NCBI GenBank assembly: GCA_963930775.1
Contig: OZ005691.1
Coordinates: forward strand, 6,073,000 to 6,136,999
Reading direction: 5' to 3'
DNA from: Cliona cf. orientalis
Taxonomy: Eukaryota; Porifera; Demospongiae; Clionaida; Clionaidae
DNA: 64,000 nucleotides
In this document: positions 23,301 to 33,088 of the stretch, in pieces
How positions within the stretch are numbered: position 1 is the stretch's first letter
Layout: each line of letters opens with the position of its first letter
Notes under the pieces: generated by a model
Seen by the model: the letters and a program-made list of their open reading frames with translations, nothing else
Database searches by the model: none
Told to the model about the DNA's origin: nothing
Position numbers and translations under genes: made by a program

Positions 23301-26300
23301 ACCATGCCTCCTTGTTTGTGAGCCACGCCCACAAACGAGCATGGCGGTGCTTTTAAATAGAAAGATTTAGCCACAGTTCGTGGAGACTAGTAGAGAAGAC
23401 TGTCCATCATCGTTTGTGTTCATCTTTGATATCAATAGAAAATGGTTTGCATAAAATTATTAATAGTGAGTGAGACTCACTAGGCAGCTGTATCATGCCA
23501 GTGCAATAGGCTAATAGCTCTGATAGTAACTGACTCAGTGTCAAGCCCACTGAGAACAAAGCATTTTCAGCGAAATCTACACAATATAAATTATACGTTT
23601 GGAATGCCGTAAGAAACCTTATAAAACTGCATTTTGGACTCGCAAATGAGGTATGTAGCAGACACACAGATACACACTCACGCACACAGAACGACTACTG
23701 TAACCCTTGTGCATGCGCTGAGGGTTAATGAAATACAGAGAAGAACACTGCCCACCTCAAACATAGTTACACCATAGCAACTAGTTCCAGTCTGTGGCAT
23801 CCACAAAAAAGTAACTGGTAGCTACTTGCTAGGATACCAGTAGTGCTGTATAAAATGGACATACCATATAGCCGGAAAATTTGGCGGGGAATTAAATTTG
23901 GCGGTTTGGCGGTTGATATTACAACCGCCAAATTAAAATCCGCCAAAATTTCATACTCGGATATATACGTATGGCGATCCCGTACCGAACCGCCAAATTT
24001 AAATCCACCAATATTCTTGCAATAGCTATTTTGGACTCAACCGCCAAATTTAATTCCCACCAATATTTCCGGCTATATGGTACTATTATCCAGAGCATTT
24101 GCTGATTATTTATCATGAAGGGACAGACGGCACTACTATCCTAGAATCTATTTTTGTTGAAAGATTAGTACACACTGGTACATGTACATGTACATGTACC
24201 GTACTGTCCCGGGCAAGTGCCCATGGGTGCTTAAACGTAACTTGCAATTTGGCCCACATGGGCACTTACCCAGGATCAAAATCCCACACATTTGTATAGA
24301 AGCTGTTACAGTGGCCCCATGGTAAGCGGTACATGGGTGTTTACCCGGGAGTGGGCGCTTGCCTGGGACACTACGGTACATGCAAATGAGAAAAAATAAA
24401 TTCACTCAGCATCAGTAATAGCGTGGTAAGGAACGATAAATGGTAACCATTGGTGTTTAGCTTACCATGCCAGACTTCTGCTGGTGATATCCATCATAGC
24501 CTTTATCCTTCATGGCAGGAAGCATGAACCTCTGAAATGTCTTGAGATCAACCTCCTGAAGACACACTACATCCGCATTGTAGCCAAGCAGCTCATGCAC
24601 AATGAGACTCTGTCTGTAGTCAATATCCAATGCACTCGGGTCACAGTATGGGTAGAGAATCTCATGGGCATACGTCGTTGATGTGAATGGCTCGGCTAGA
24701 GTGTTGTAGGTCACTACACGGAGCTCATCAGGAGCCGCTAATCGAGAAGGAGTGAATAAATGGCGTCTGGTGATTGGGTTCACACCAGGTCCATCAGTGA
24801 CTACTGGAGATATGGTAGAGCTCTGGGTCCCAATGCACTTCTGTGAGGCTGGGGTACACTCAACCAGCAGCCTGTGCCCAGTGTCATCCTCAGTAGGCCA
24901 ATAAACGTAGCATTTGTTGATTGTCTTCAAGGTGGAGCTATCAGGGAGTGGGGCGGCAGGATCAGAGACAAGTGGGTATCTCTTCCAGGTCCACTCACTG
25001 GAGTAGCAATCGGCAAATTCTATTTCTACCTGCAAACGAAAGAAGGTACCATAGTGATTTCAATATTAGGCCACTCCAAGTCAATTAGTAGTTTCTCATA
25101 CCAGCACAATACAAAAGTCTGCCTCAATATTTTGGCCTGCTGAATTTATGGTTTTGACGACCATTTCCCATCAAACTTGTGATGCCCGCATCAGTTTTTG
25201 GGATGAGAAACAATTTGGAGTGGCCTTATAGGATACTACACCTATTTATAATAAATATCCTCTACAAAGTTCTGTCATCTCTATGGCATAATTCACTAGA
25301 TCAGAGTTATACTACTAGTCCATGCATGGTAAGGAACAAAGTGATTGGTTTGTCCCTCTACCTGTCTGTTCGTCTTATCTGTGGATATAAAAATCATCAG
25401 ATATTAGAGATTTAGGAATGCAAGCTAGTTTCTAAGTTTTTGATGGCACTGAATTGCCTAGGATAGGTCACAAACACTCCCTTTGTACGGCCATACCATT
25501 AACCACATCACCGTCATGGGTCTGGTACAAGGCTATAGCACACTGGTGCATTATTGGCAATAGCAGTGGTGATTGGTGCATTATTGACAATAGCGGTGGT
25601 GATGTCATACAGTGCATGCGACTGAAGAGTATGTGAGAGCCCAAATTCAATTAAGGCCGTGGCTAGAGTGCCGGCACCGGTGTAGGAGCGATATGGGCCT
25701 CCCCGCAATATAGGCCCCCCTGTACCCCATATCGCTAGTGATATGGGGCCGTAGGGGGGCCTATGCAGCAAGCGGTTTGGGTGTCCCCCACGATGTGGGC
25801 CCCCCCCCCCCCGGCCTGCTTCTAATGGGCGAAGCAGCGCCGTAGGAAACGCATAGCTAATGGTTCAAAGCCGAAGGTCGCCGCCTTTTTGACACCTGAA
25901 GACTATAAAACGAGGGTTGTATAGAGCCAGCGGTACAGTTTCAGATCCTGTGATGCATGTCAGCGACAGAATCACAAGCTCACCAAAACTTCTGCAGCAC
26001 TTCATCCTATACGGGTGGAAGGTGAGGCATGGAACCAGCTAGCTGGGGATGGACCTTGTTGGTCCCCTCCACATAACACCAAGGGGGAACAAATACATTA
26101 TGACCATCACAGACTATTATACCAAGTGGGCAGAAGCAGAGCCACTGAAAGACAAAACAGCAGCATCTGTGTCAAGTGTGCTATACACTGTAAGTGTTAA
26201 ATGGAATGTGCGAGTACACTTTATGGATCAACTGTAAAGAACGGCACCTACCCTCTGCGATTGCAAATCACTCCTATGGACGACCAGGTGTCCTCCACAA

Positions 26301-29300
26301 GTCACTCCAGTCAAGCCACTCGCTATAAAGCGTTTGCAACGCAAGCGAGTTGTTCTGATTATGGGCGTGGCTATATTGACGACCTTTTACCACATGCATC
26401 ATTACGCAGCTACTGGGAACATGGTCAAGTTACATTTTTGAATATAAATATCGATCAAAACTGGAACAATTGAATTGAAGATTGAGTGAACAATGATGCA
26501 GGCTATGGGGGAGGCAGATGTTAAATGAAGCCTTAAACCGGGTATTGAGTGGCGATGTCGCTCATTATTTGATGGAAGGAGGTGGCAGCTCCACGACCAT
26601 GCCTTTCTCGCCACATAAATTCATCAAGGTATGATGGCAGCTGACTGGCATGACACCCTCTCATTCTCTTCAGCTTCGTCTTAACACGGCTCCAGTAAGA
26701 TTCGATATTCTGTGTATGTACACCAGTGGTCGGATCCACAAAGTGAAGGGAGTGATTAACCACTTCGTGTGTTATTGTTGGAATTGAGCTGATCCGATTG
26801 TATGCTGCCCACTGATCTGAACGAATGGTGGTGTTTGGTGCAGTGTGAGCTTGTATGATGGGCAGGAGGGTTGCAGCATTCCGACTGGGTACAATCTCCA
26901 TGTATCCCAACGCAGGTGTTTGAGATGTGTCCACCATACCGAAAACCCACACCTCTCTTGTTGTTGCTCTTCCGCGATGATACTAGAAAAGAATAATAAA
27001 AATTTAAGCATAATAGTGACAGTGATGATGATGTTTGCCACCTTTGGTTTGTGCCGGAAAAGTGACTCATCAATTTGCACAGTCGACCCAGGACCTCCAA
27101 GGACAATGGGTCCATCAGTAATGAGCCGGGTTGAGCACACTTCACGCAGCCACTGATATACATCAATGGCTGTCTTTTCCTGCACCTCTGCTTCTTCTGC
27201 TGCATCTTTCACTGGGTATTCTCTCGCCCACATGTACATCAAGATCAGCCACTTCTGAAGCGTCAGTCTTGACTTGGAAAAGAAGCTGCCTTCTCTGATC
27301 GTCTTTCTGCCCTTACACCTACTGCACCACCAGCTCTCACCATCAGTGACATCACTCCTCGATCTTAGCACCATTGGTACACCACATCTAATTATTGTTG
27401 AATTATCATGCATTAGCTATTACTATGTATAGCTGTCGAGCACAGTCATAACTAGCTATCTGCATCTTATATATTGCTTTTAATGACCCTATAAGTATGA
27501 CTATTTGCATGCACCTTGTACAGTTCTTGTTTGCTGCAAGCAAGTGTCGAGCTCGGAGGTAGCTGACAATACGACCAGTTCCTCCAAACATCACAGGACC
27601 AACACTCAGTAGAGACATGGCTACCTTCAAACCCGCTTCTTTTTTACCGCCAAAACGATATAATTATAATGGTCATTGCGCATGCTTTGTGGCAATAGTA
27701 ATATATCCATTGTAAAAGACAAGCATTATTGTAGGTCTAAAATAAGTTTATCGTGAATTCGGTGGCCACGCCCACGAAGATTGCGTCTCCGTCCCCATTT
27801 CCGCGATCGCTGATCCTGGGAATTTATAGTGATCGAAGCGAGAGCACTGTTGTGACAGCCTTTAAGTCGCCGTCTTGAAGGATTGGCTTGATAAAATCAT
27901 CATCTTGAAGGATTGGCTTGATAAAGTCACCATCTTGAAGGATTGGCTTCATAAACTTAGTCACCATCTTGAAGGATTGACTTCATAAAGTCACCATCTT
28001 GAAGGATTGGCTTGACTGGAGGACACCTGGTCGTCCATAAGAGTGATTCGCGATCGCAGAGGGTAGGTGCCGTTCTTTACAGTTGATCCCACTTGGATCT
28101 GAAGGATTGGCTTCATAAACTTAGTCACCATCTTGAAGGATTGACTTCATAAAGTCACCATCTTGAAGGATTGGCTTGACTGGAGGACACCTGGTCGTCC
28201 ATAAGAGTGATTCGCGATCGCAGAGGGTAGGTGCCGTTCTTTACAGTTGATCCCACTTTATCATGTACTTAATTACAAAAACAGCTATTCTGTCAATTCG
28301 GATGTCCATCTGTGATCATCAGCGATCAAGGCAGGGAGTTTGTGAACAATCTCACAAGTGTCCTGTTCAAGAAAACCAACACTGTCACATCACCGTATCA
28401 CCTCAGCATATCACCCTCAGGTATATATACTAAACTTCATAATAGCACTGATAATTTTACTTTTGCAGACAAAAGGCCTGACAGAAAGGTTTAACCAGAC
28501 ACTCAGTCGTTCACTGGCAAAGCTAGTCAATGATGAGCAGGACGACTGGGACGTGCACCTGGAGACAATACTGTGTTCATATCGAGAATCTTAGCAAAAG
28601 TCAACAGGCTACTCGCTATTCTACATGATGTTTCACTGCCATCCTCGCCTTCCAATTGACTCAGAGCTGAAACAAAGCGAAGCCGATAGTGGTAATCAAG
28701 TGTTAGAGTCCAAATATCATGAAGCTTTCATAGAAGGAATATTTCAAGTTCAAGAGGAGATAAGAGCTCAAGCATGCAAAAACATCGAGGAGGCTCAACA
28801 AATGCAAAAAAAATAATTATTATGACCGTAGGCACTTACCAGAGGTAAGAAACATGCATGCATATAGACATGCTTGTTTACTTGCAGCATACACATACTG
28901 TCATTACGAATTTATGTTATTCTTTTCTAATAGTAGATCCAAATTGGAACAAAGTGGTACCATACTCCCGATGTGGTGTTCGACAAAAGCTATAAACTGA
29001 ACTGGTTTGTAGCCATTGTGTATAGTGTAATATCAAGTTTCTTCGTGTTTATATCAAAGCTGATTAAGTTTCTTCATAATTTTTATATCAAAGCTGATTA
29101 AGGTTTAGCTTTAAATTCGTTATGTTTATCTCAAGGATCAGAACAGATCGATCATAATGTCCGGGGCATTGACAAGAATTACAAATCATAATGCATGCAG
29201 CTCTCAGTGCAAAAGTGGTCATCATAAGACTCGGCAGAGAAAGATGAATCCATCTAGGCAGCAAACAGCAAATGTGATCAAACTGTCCAAGAAAGAGATC

Positions 29301-30985
29301 AAAAATCACTATTAAAGTGAAGGTGCTGGCCATGTGAGACTAGACAGCCACCTGATGCCCGTCAGCAGCATCGGCGCGGAGGGGGGGGGGGGGCACGTAT
29401 CCCTAGTAGGCCCCATATCTCTAGCAATATGGGACCTGGTAAGGGGTCACATATCGCTAGCGATACAAGTCCTGGGGGGGCGTGTATCCCTAGAAATATG
29501 GGGCCGAGGGGGCCCCAAAAAGGTGGGGGCCTAGATCGCTACTACACCGGCACTCAAACATAAGGATTAAAGAGCCGGCAATAAAGCCCGCCAAAAAACT
29601 TAGAAATTTTTCAAAAGACCCTAGTCCGCTCATCCACCCGGCTCGCCGCTGGTAGCTACCGTTTTTTGCCAAATTTATACACCTTAAACACATAATACTA
29701 ACCCTCGTCAATAACCAATTACTGAAACTCAAACCCCTCAAGCTCGTCAACAACCGATCACCAAAACTCAAACCCCTCGTCAACAACCGATACCTAAACC
29801 CAAACCCCCGCTACTAGCCGCACTTGCCGTGTATCGCTCAGTAATAGCTTGTTCTATATTATTATTATTAGCTACCTATAGATCCCAGCCCCCCTTCGGG
29901 GGCTGGGTATAGATCACGCGAGTTATGCCGGCTCTTTAAGCCTTATATTTGGGTGCTGGTGCCGGCACTCTAGCCACTGCGTTCAATTAATGAAATGATC
30001 TACTGTAAAAGTTCTAATTACAGCGCCAAAAAAAATAATTCTAACCTTCGTGTGGCGCTTATATTAGAACGTAAAAAATTGCATTAAGTAGCCAGTGGCG
30101 CTTAGATTAGGGCGGCGCTTACTAATTAGAACGAACTAGCCGTGCTTTGAATCGCGCCGTACCTGTACTTACCGGTTACAGATATGCCGGGTGATTTTGA
30201 AGTCAGCTTTTATGCTGTGGTACGTGGCTTTCATGTGTACTAAACTATTTGGATTCCTACAGTCGGAGAAGCACTAGCAACACAGCGGGAGCACAGTAAT
30301 CCCGAAGATGCTTATGCAGTGGCCGTTTACCACGTTCTAATTATAAGGGCCAGTTTTAATATTTCTGACTGGAGGTTGGCGCTATATTTAGAACAGAAAA
30401 AATATGATACAATGCCAAGTGGCGCTTAAATTAAAGTGGCGCTGTAATTAGAACTTTTACGGTACTCACCTCAGGCACTGCAGGGCAATTGGACATGATG
30501 AATCTGGGCATTTTCAGGGACAGCAGAGTGGGAACGTTTACGTAGACTGTAAATTGGGCATCATCGACAACCAGCACTCGTCCCTCCAACCAGGCCTCAC
30601 TGTTTGGTGTATCGCCAGCGACTCTCTGTGAACCAGCAAGGAGATACGCTTCAATAGTAGCCATGTGTTCATTTTGACTCTGTATGTGCCTTCTCTCACT
30701 TCGTTTTAATTTCTGAGGTCTAATAGCAGTGATGGAAATTCTATTGAGAGTCTTGCTCAGTGCCTCAGTTTTGTGTCGAAGCAATTTGTGCTTCTTTCCC
30801 TTCAAGACGTAGGACAGGTTCAAATGCTCGTCTTCTTGTATCAACCTCACTGTCAGCATTTGTGAAGGGGTGACAGGAGCACCGCTCTCCTTCACAGACT
30901 CTTCCTTACATGCCATGCTCCTGCAAATGAACAGCACAGTGGGTGTGGTCACTACACGACCCCGCCTCTCAGGAAAAAGAATCAC
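20353..30985 (-). CDS. PDE12: 2',5'-phosphodiesterase 12 (PDE12)
   Basis: Three exons: 30985-30470 (172 codons), 25029-24466 (188) and 21204-20353 (283 plus stop), all joined in phase 0 to give 643 residues; human PDE12 has 609. The enzyme degrades 2-5A and trims oligo(A) from RNA, in mitochondria in mammals. Exon 1 has NLSYVLKGKKHKLLRHKTEA and PRFIMSNCPAVPE, matching the N-terminal region. The endonuclease/exonuclease/phosphatase fold follows with YNTLAEPF, the catalytic-Glu motif VCLQEVD, THLYYHPKGD, LCGDLNS, GVLDYIFSDSD and the terminal PSDHLALIADLKWK. All expected catalytic motifs are present. Intron 1 is about 5.4 kb of nested transposons. The start ATG is uncertain; another in-frame Met (MACKEESV) lies 23 codons in. 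Confidence 0.93.
21219..21236 (+). repeat. Poly(G)/poly(C) tract at a PDE12 splice acceptor
   Basis: Read on the minus strand, a run of about 18 C followed by CACACACATTCCAG forms the polypyrimidine tract of PDE12 exon 3. Homopolymers of this size vary in length, so the tract may be polymorphic. Confidence 0.8.
21761..22281. mobile_element. Inverted-repeat element in PDE12 intron 2
   Basis: Left CGATCATCGGATATCGTCGA...ATCCCGGAC and right GGTCCGGATTTCGATGATC pair as imperfect inverted ends with a 10-bp insertion in the left one. The interior repeats GAT-TTG and GGTCCGG blocks and has no open frame of note. Confidence 0.5.
22485..22690 (+). repeat. Dispersed repeat C, copy 2, carrying a hairpin insertion
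   Basis: Matches 6050-6160 block by block, and is interrupted at 22578-22625 by a 48-bp palindrome. Confidence 0.75.
22578..22625. mobile_element. 48-bp palindromic insertion with 7-bp target duplication
   Basis: Arms CATAGATAATACAGACTACG... and its inverted partner pair over 23 bp with one mismatch, around a GG centre. It is flanked by TTGAAAT at 22571-22577 and 22626-22632. The related copy at about 6108 has the sequence without insertion. Confidence 0.8.
22736..22952. mobile_element. TACCGTA-type MITE
   Basis: Terminal inverted repeats CCGTATTTCTTCTAAAAATT at both ends, flanked by TA on each side (22734-22735, 22953-22954), as for TA-targeting elements. The interior has ATTCGGC blocks. 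Confidence 0.9.
23180..23725 (+). repeat. Repeat C-like composite
   Basis: Contains AGAAGCTTTGCATCAGCAAATAT, TTTTCAGCGAAATCTACACA and AATGAGGTATGTAGCAG, shared with 6150-6320, and ends in the foldback TAACCCTTGTGCATGCGCTGAGGGTTA. Confidence 0.6.
23864..24080. mobile_element. MITE made of CCGCCAAATT repeats
   Basis: Ends CCATATAGCCGGAAA, TA on both sides (23862-23863, 24081-24082). The body is built from repeated ACCGCCAAATT(T)AA units in both orientations, so it can fold into several alternative hairpins. Confidence 0.9.
24198..24383. mobile_element. Family D MITE (fullest copy)
   Basis: Starts TACCGTACTGTCCCGGGCAA and ends with inverted TGCCTGGGACACTACGGTA. The interior has two nested stems (AAGTGCCCATGGGTGCTTAA and its partners). 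Located in PDE12 intron 2, just left of exon 2. Confidence 0.9.
26533..27618 (-). CDS. Merlin (IS1595-type) transposase
   Basis: Three exons, 27618-27515, 27387-27042 and 26982-26533, give 299 residues with no stop or frameshift. It catalyses cut-and-paste transposition. An N-terminal zinc ribbon (CTRCGVPM and WWCSRCKGRK, about residues 33-62) is followed by the DDE catalytic residues in VQIDESLF, TIRSDQWAAY and TQNIESYWSRVK. The exon 1 ATG at 27618 is the first in the frame. Introns are short (127 and 59 bp). It may be active or recently active, but transposition cannot be judged from one copy. Confidence 0.88.
27870..28253. repeat. Tandem repeats and duplicated right end of Merlin
   Basis: Units of about 28-33 bp built on CATCTTGAAGGATTGGCTT occur about eight times. 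In addition a block of about 155 bp, from GATTGGCTTCATAAACTTAG to the end GTTGATCCCACTT, is present twice in a row (about 27940-28094 and 28103-28257). The first copy thus includes a complete internal TIR and part of the target sequence. Confidence 0.85.
29548..29968. mobile_element. Nested inverted-repeat element
   Basis: CCGGCACTCAAACATAAGGA...AAAGAGCCGGC at the left pairs with GCCGGCTCTTTAAGCCTTAT...GGTGCCGG at the right. Between are repeats of AACTCAAACCCCTCGTCAAC (three copies near 29695-29800) and a strong hairpin CCCAGCCCCCCTTCGGGGGC at about 29885-29910. Confidence 0.65.
30001..30464. mobile_element. MITE with captured HIRAN-like fragment
   Basis: Termini are TACTGTAAAAGTTCTAATTA and (inverted) TACCGTAAAAGTTCTAATTA; both sides carry GGCGCT blocks. 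The interior 30184-30345 (+) encodes MPGDFEVSFYAVVRGFHVY, a stop, then VGEALATQREHSNPEDAYAV, which resembles the HIRAN-like domain of many invertebrate transposon-linked proteins. The right end lies five bases into PDE12 intron 1. Confidence 0.75.
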
Positions 30986-31247
30986 CAGGTTGGCCTTTCA
31001 AAGGGTCTGGCACCTAGATAGTATTTACAAGTTATTAAACAGTAAATGCATGTTGCTTTTTTATTAAAAGGGACTTGAAGGAATGAGCTGAAAAAAGATA
31101 GACACTGAAATTATGTTTGGTAAGTAGCTATGCTGCAACTAATTATCGTAGAAAAAGTGCGAACTAGTTTCTTCTTGGATTTATTAATGTGTTTGTATCC
31201 AGCGTATCACCCTAGTGCCACTTCGTAGATTTACACATATAATTTGT

Positions 31248-31920
31248 TACATCCCGAGTCCCAATCCACAAAATAATTCGGCCAACCGATGAGGTAAGGC
31301 CACTTCAATTTAGTATTCTGTTTCTCGGGCTGGCATCTCCTCAGGATAGGGTCGGTAGGCCAGCTTGTAAATGAAATTAATTGGGCGTGTCCTAGGTCAA
31401 TAATCAAGTCTTATCTCGAAAAACCTATTGCGCATGCTCAGAACGTAATTAAACCCGACCTCTGACCTCAAAACTAACAAAAGTTTTCTCAGAAAGTGGA
31501 GTCGGGCGGGCCCGAGAAACAGAGTATTAAGTTGAAGTGGCCTAATTATGATGAAATGATGATGAAACCTATGATGAAATTATGACGAAATTGCGGTGAA
31601 AACTGCTTCAAAATGTTTAACTCGCATGAAAGGTTGTTGAGACCTAGAAATCGAACTAGCGTAGAAGAGATCGAGGAGTATCAATGATATATGGCGATTC
31701 TCTCAGTTTGCTTTTTTTGGCGAGCTCACACTCGAGGGAGGGGGGGTGGGATTTCCCTATTCAGTCTAGTACATGGTAGGTGGAGGTCATGTCCGGGTCA
31801 ACTGGCTTAAGCCGTGCTCCCCAATATAGGATCATACGCAGTTTGTCGATGAGTCCGAGGTCCATAATGGTGGCGTACAATAGGTGCAGTGAATACTTTT
31901 CATGAGGAATGAGGGATGTA
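31248..31920 (+). repeat. Single unit of the 57.7-60.1 kb array family
   Basis: Starts TACATCCCGAGTCCC and ends GAGGGATGTA. Internal blocks (GGTTGTTGAGACC, GAACTAGCGTAGAAGAGATCG, ATTTCCCTATTCAGTC) match the array units. About 425 bp without the 245-bp insertion at 31298. It runs directly into repeat A, as the array does. Confidence 0.88.
31298..31542. mobile_element. Harbinger-like MITE, TAA target duplication (copy 1)
   Basis: Ends GGCCACTTCAATTTAGTATT and (inverted) GGCCACTTCAACTTAATACT. Flanked by TAA (31295-31297, 31543-31545). The empty site GAGGTAATTATGA is read in the array units at 57750 and 58150. A 3-bp TAA duplication is typical of PIF/Harbinger. A relative of 247 bp lies at 51581. 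Confidence 0.9.
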
Positions 31921-31949
31921 GTCTAAGTTTTTCATTACATCCCCAGTTG

Positions 31950-32860
31950 TTACTTTTCTGCAGTTATTAGGTAATGATGATGTAATCTATGATGTAATTA
32001 CCAGAAAACTCGGGGCCTCCATAAAGCCTTTCTGAGACTTGAAAATTGGTCTATATGTAGAGACAAGTACAATATTATGCTAGCATTTGCTTTGGGCATA
32101 ATACCGTACTTAATACTACGTATGGAAAAAAAAATAATTGAAAAACACACAATTTTCTGGTAATGCTCGTCAATCGCTCCATATATATACGTTATGAGAA
32201 TTCGTAAAATGCTAATTTCTTACATTTGATTGGATCATATGTTGTATTCAACTAACTACGGTAGATGTTTTTATTATCCCGGCATAATGCTGGCATAATA
32301 GGATAAGGTATAGTCAGGTAATTGACTGAGTACATAGTATGTTTCTAATGTTTAGTAAGTAGCATAGTCTAGTATGGCCATAGCTTGCCTTTTCTGTGAA
32401 ATTAAGCTACATGTATCATGAAGTGCAAGTTTCACGAATTGTCCTAGATTAATAGAGAAATTCAGAGCATAATGCTGAGTGCTACTTTCTCTGACAAGTA
32501 CCACCTCTCGATCTCGACAATGACAAGTTTCAATCACAGGAGACGAATTTGACAGCGCCATGAAGTTCTAAACATTTGTTTGGTCGCGGCATGGCACGCA
32601 GTGTGCGTGCTATATATAGCACAAGGCTAGCTTTATTTATCCATGGGATTACGTCAGCCAAGAGAATGTGTGCCATTCGGCCGTCAGTCTCAGACTCTAT
32701 CTCTGCGATTGAGGCGCCAGCATCAATGTGGCTTGAACGGTGTATGCACTACATGTATATTGACGACCTTTTTACCATATGAACCATTAGAACTATGCAG
32801 CTACTGGGGATGTGGTCAAGTTTTTCATATTAAACAGCAATTGCAATTTGGCTATTTCAC
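31950..32860. repeat. Repeat A, copy with internal insertion
   Basis: 31960-32060 matches the start-of-window copy (TGCAGTTATTAGGTAATGAT to the TATATGTAGAG block). 32457-32830 holds the rest, including the intact target site GTGCTATATATAGCACAAGG. About 390 bp between them is an insertion that includes a family G fragment at 32150-32250. Confidence 0.8.
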
Positions 32861-32869
32861 GTGATGATC

Positions 32870-33060
32870 CAGCACGCATGTACAAGGGGTAAAGTAATCA
32901 GTTTTGTCTCTCTTGTCATCCATCAGCACAGCCAGATCTGGAGAGTTAGGCATCTGAGTGACTCGTAAGTACAATCTATTGAAATCATCTTCAGTATGCT
33001 TCACAAACTGTTTGGCCAGGCCCATGAGCATCATAAACACCGTGACTGTATTTTGTGTCC
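32870..33060 (+). repeat. Fragment of repeat B family
   Basis: Blocks CAAGGGGTAAAGTAATCAGTTTTGTC, CCAGATCTGG and AGGCATCTGAGTGACTC resemble the 5' part of repeat B (34195, 45558) and of 43530-43690. Confidence 0.5.
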
Positions 33061-33088
33061 TTAAGGTATATAATATATAGACACTATA

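Larger units (their letters stand above)
26225..28253. mobile_element. Merlin DNA transposon, apparently full length
   Basis: Terminal inverted repeats begin GGATCAACTGTAAAGAACGG and extend about 80 bp (to AGGTGTCCTCCA). The target duplication CACTTTAT is exact (26217-26224 and 28254-28261). The element encodes an intact transposase on the minus strand. TIR length, TSD and transposase all fit the Merlin/IS1016 superfamily (8-9 bp duplication). Confidence 0.9.
25941..28816 (+). pseudogene. Broken integrase gene with introns (Ginger/Gypsy type)
   Basis: Pieces in order: 25941-26189 with CDACQRQNHKL (end of the HHCC zinc finger) and MDLVGPL plus MTITDYYTKWAEAEPL; 28285-28420 with FGCPSVIISDQGREFVNNL and HRITSAYHPQ; 28469-28816 with TKGLTERFNQTLSRSLAKLV. 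These hold the D-D-E residues of retroviral-type integrases. Pieces are joined by spliceosomal introns (donor GTAAGTG at 26190, acceptor ACAG at 28284; donor GTATAT at 28421, acceptor GCAG at 28468). Intron-bearing integrases belong to Ginger/GIN-type genes rather than to Gypsy. Defects: a small frameshift near 26046, another near 28390, and TAG at 28592. Merlin sits in the first intron. Confidence 0.75.
25655..29981. mobile_element. Composite inverted-repeat element carrying an integrase gene
   Basis: The outer ends share GTGGCTAGAGTGCCGGCACC (left) and its inverse (right). They are flanked by a 9-bp duplication TTCAATTAA (25646-25654, 29982-29990). Just inside the left end, a stretch of CCCCATATCGCTAG and GGGGCC blocks (25680-25815) is mirrored at about 29375-29560. 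Between them lie a degenerate integrase gene and an inserted Merlin element. A TIR element with an integrase resembles Ginger-type DNA transposons, but the 9-bp duplication does not fit the 4 bp usual for Ginger. The right end contains a further nested inverted pair. Confidence 0.65.

Noticed and set aside
26756-27205. Alternative minus-strand frames within the Merlin element
   Set aside because: The three-exon transposase explains this region with catalytic residues; the others are shadows.
27870-28160. Regular short repeats resembling a CRISPR array
   Set aside because: Units are nearly contiguous, without unique spacers, and lie inside a eukaryotic transposon.
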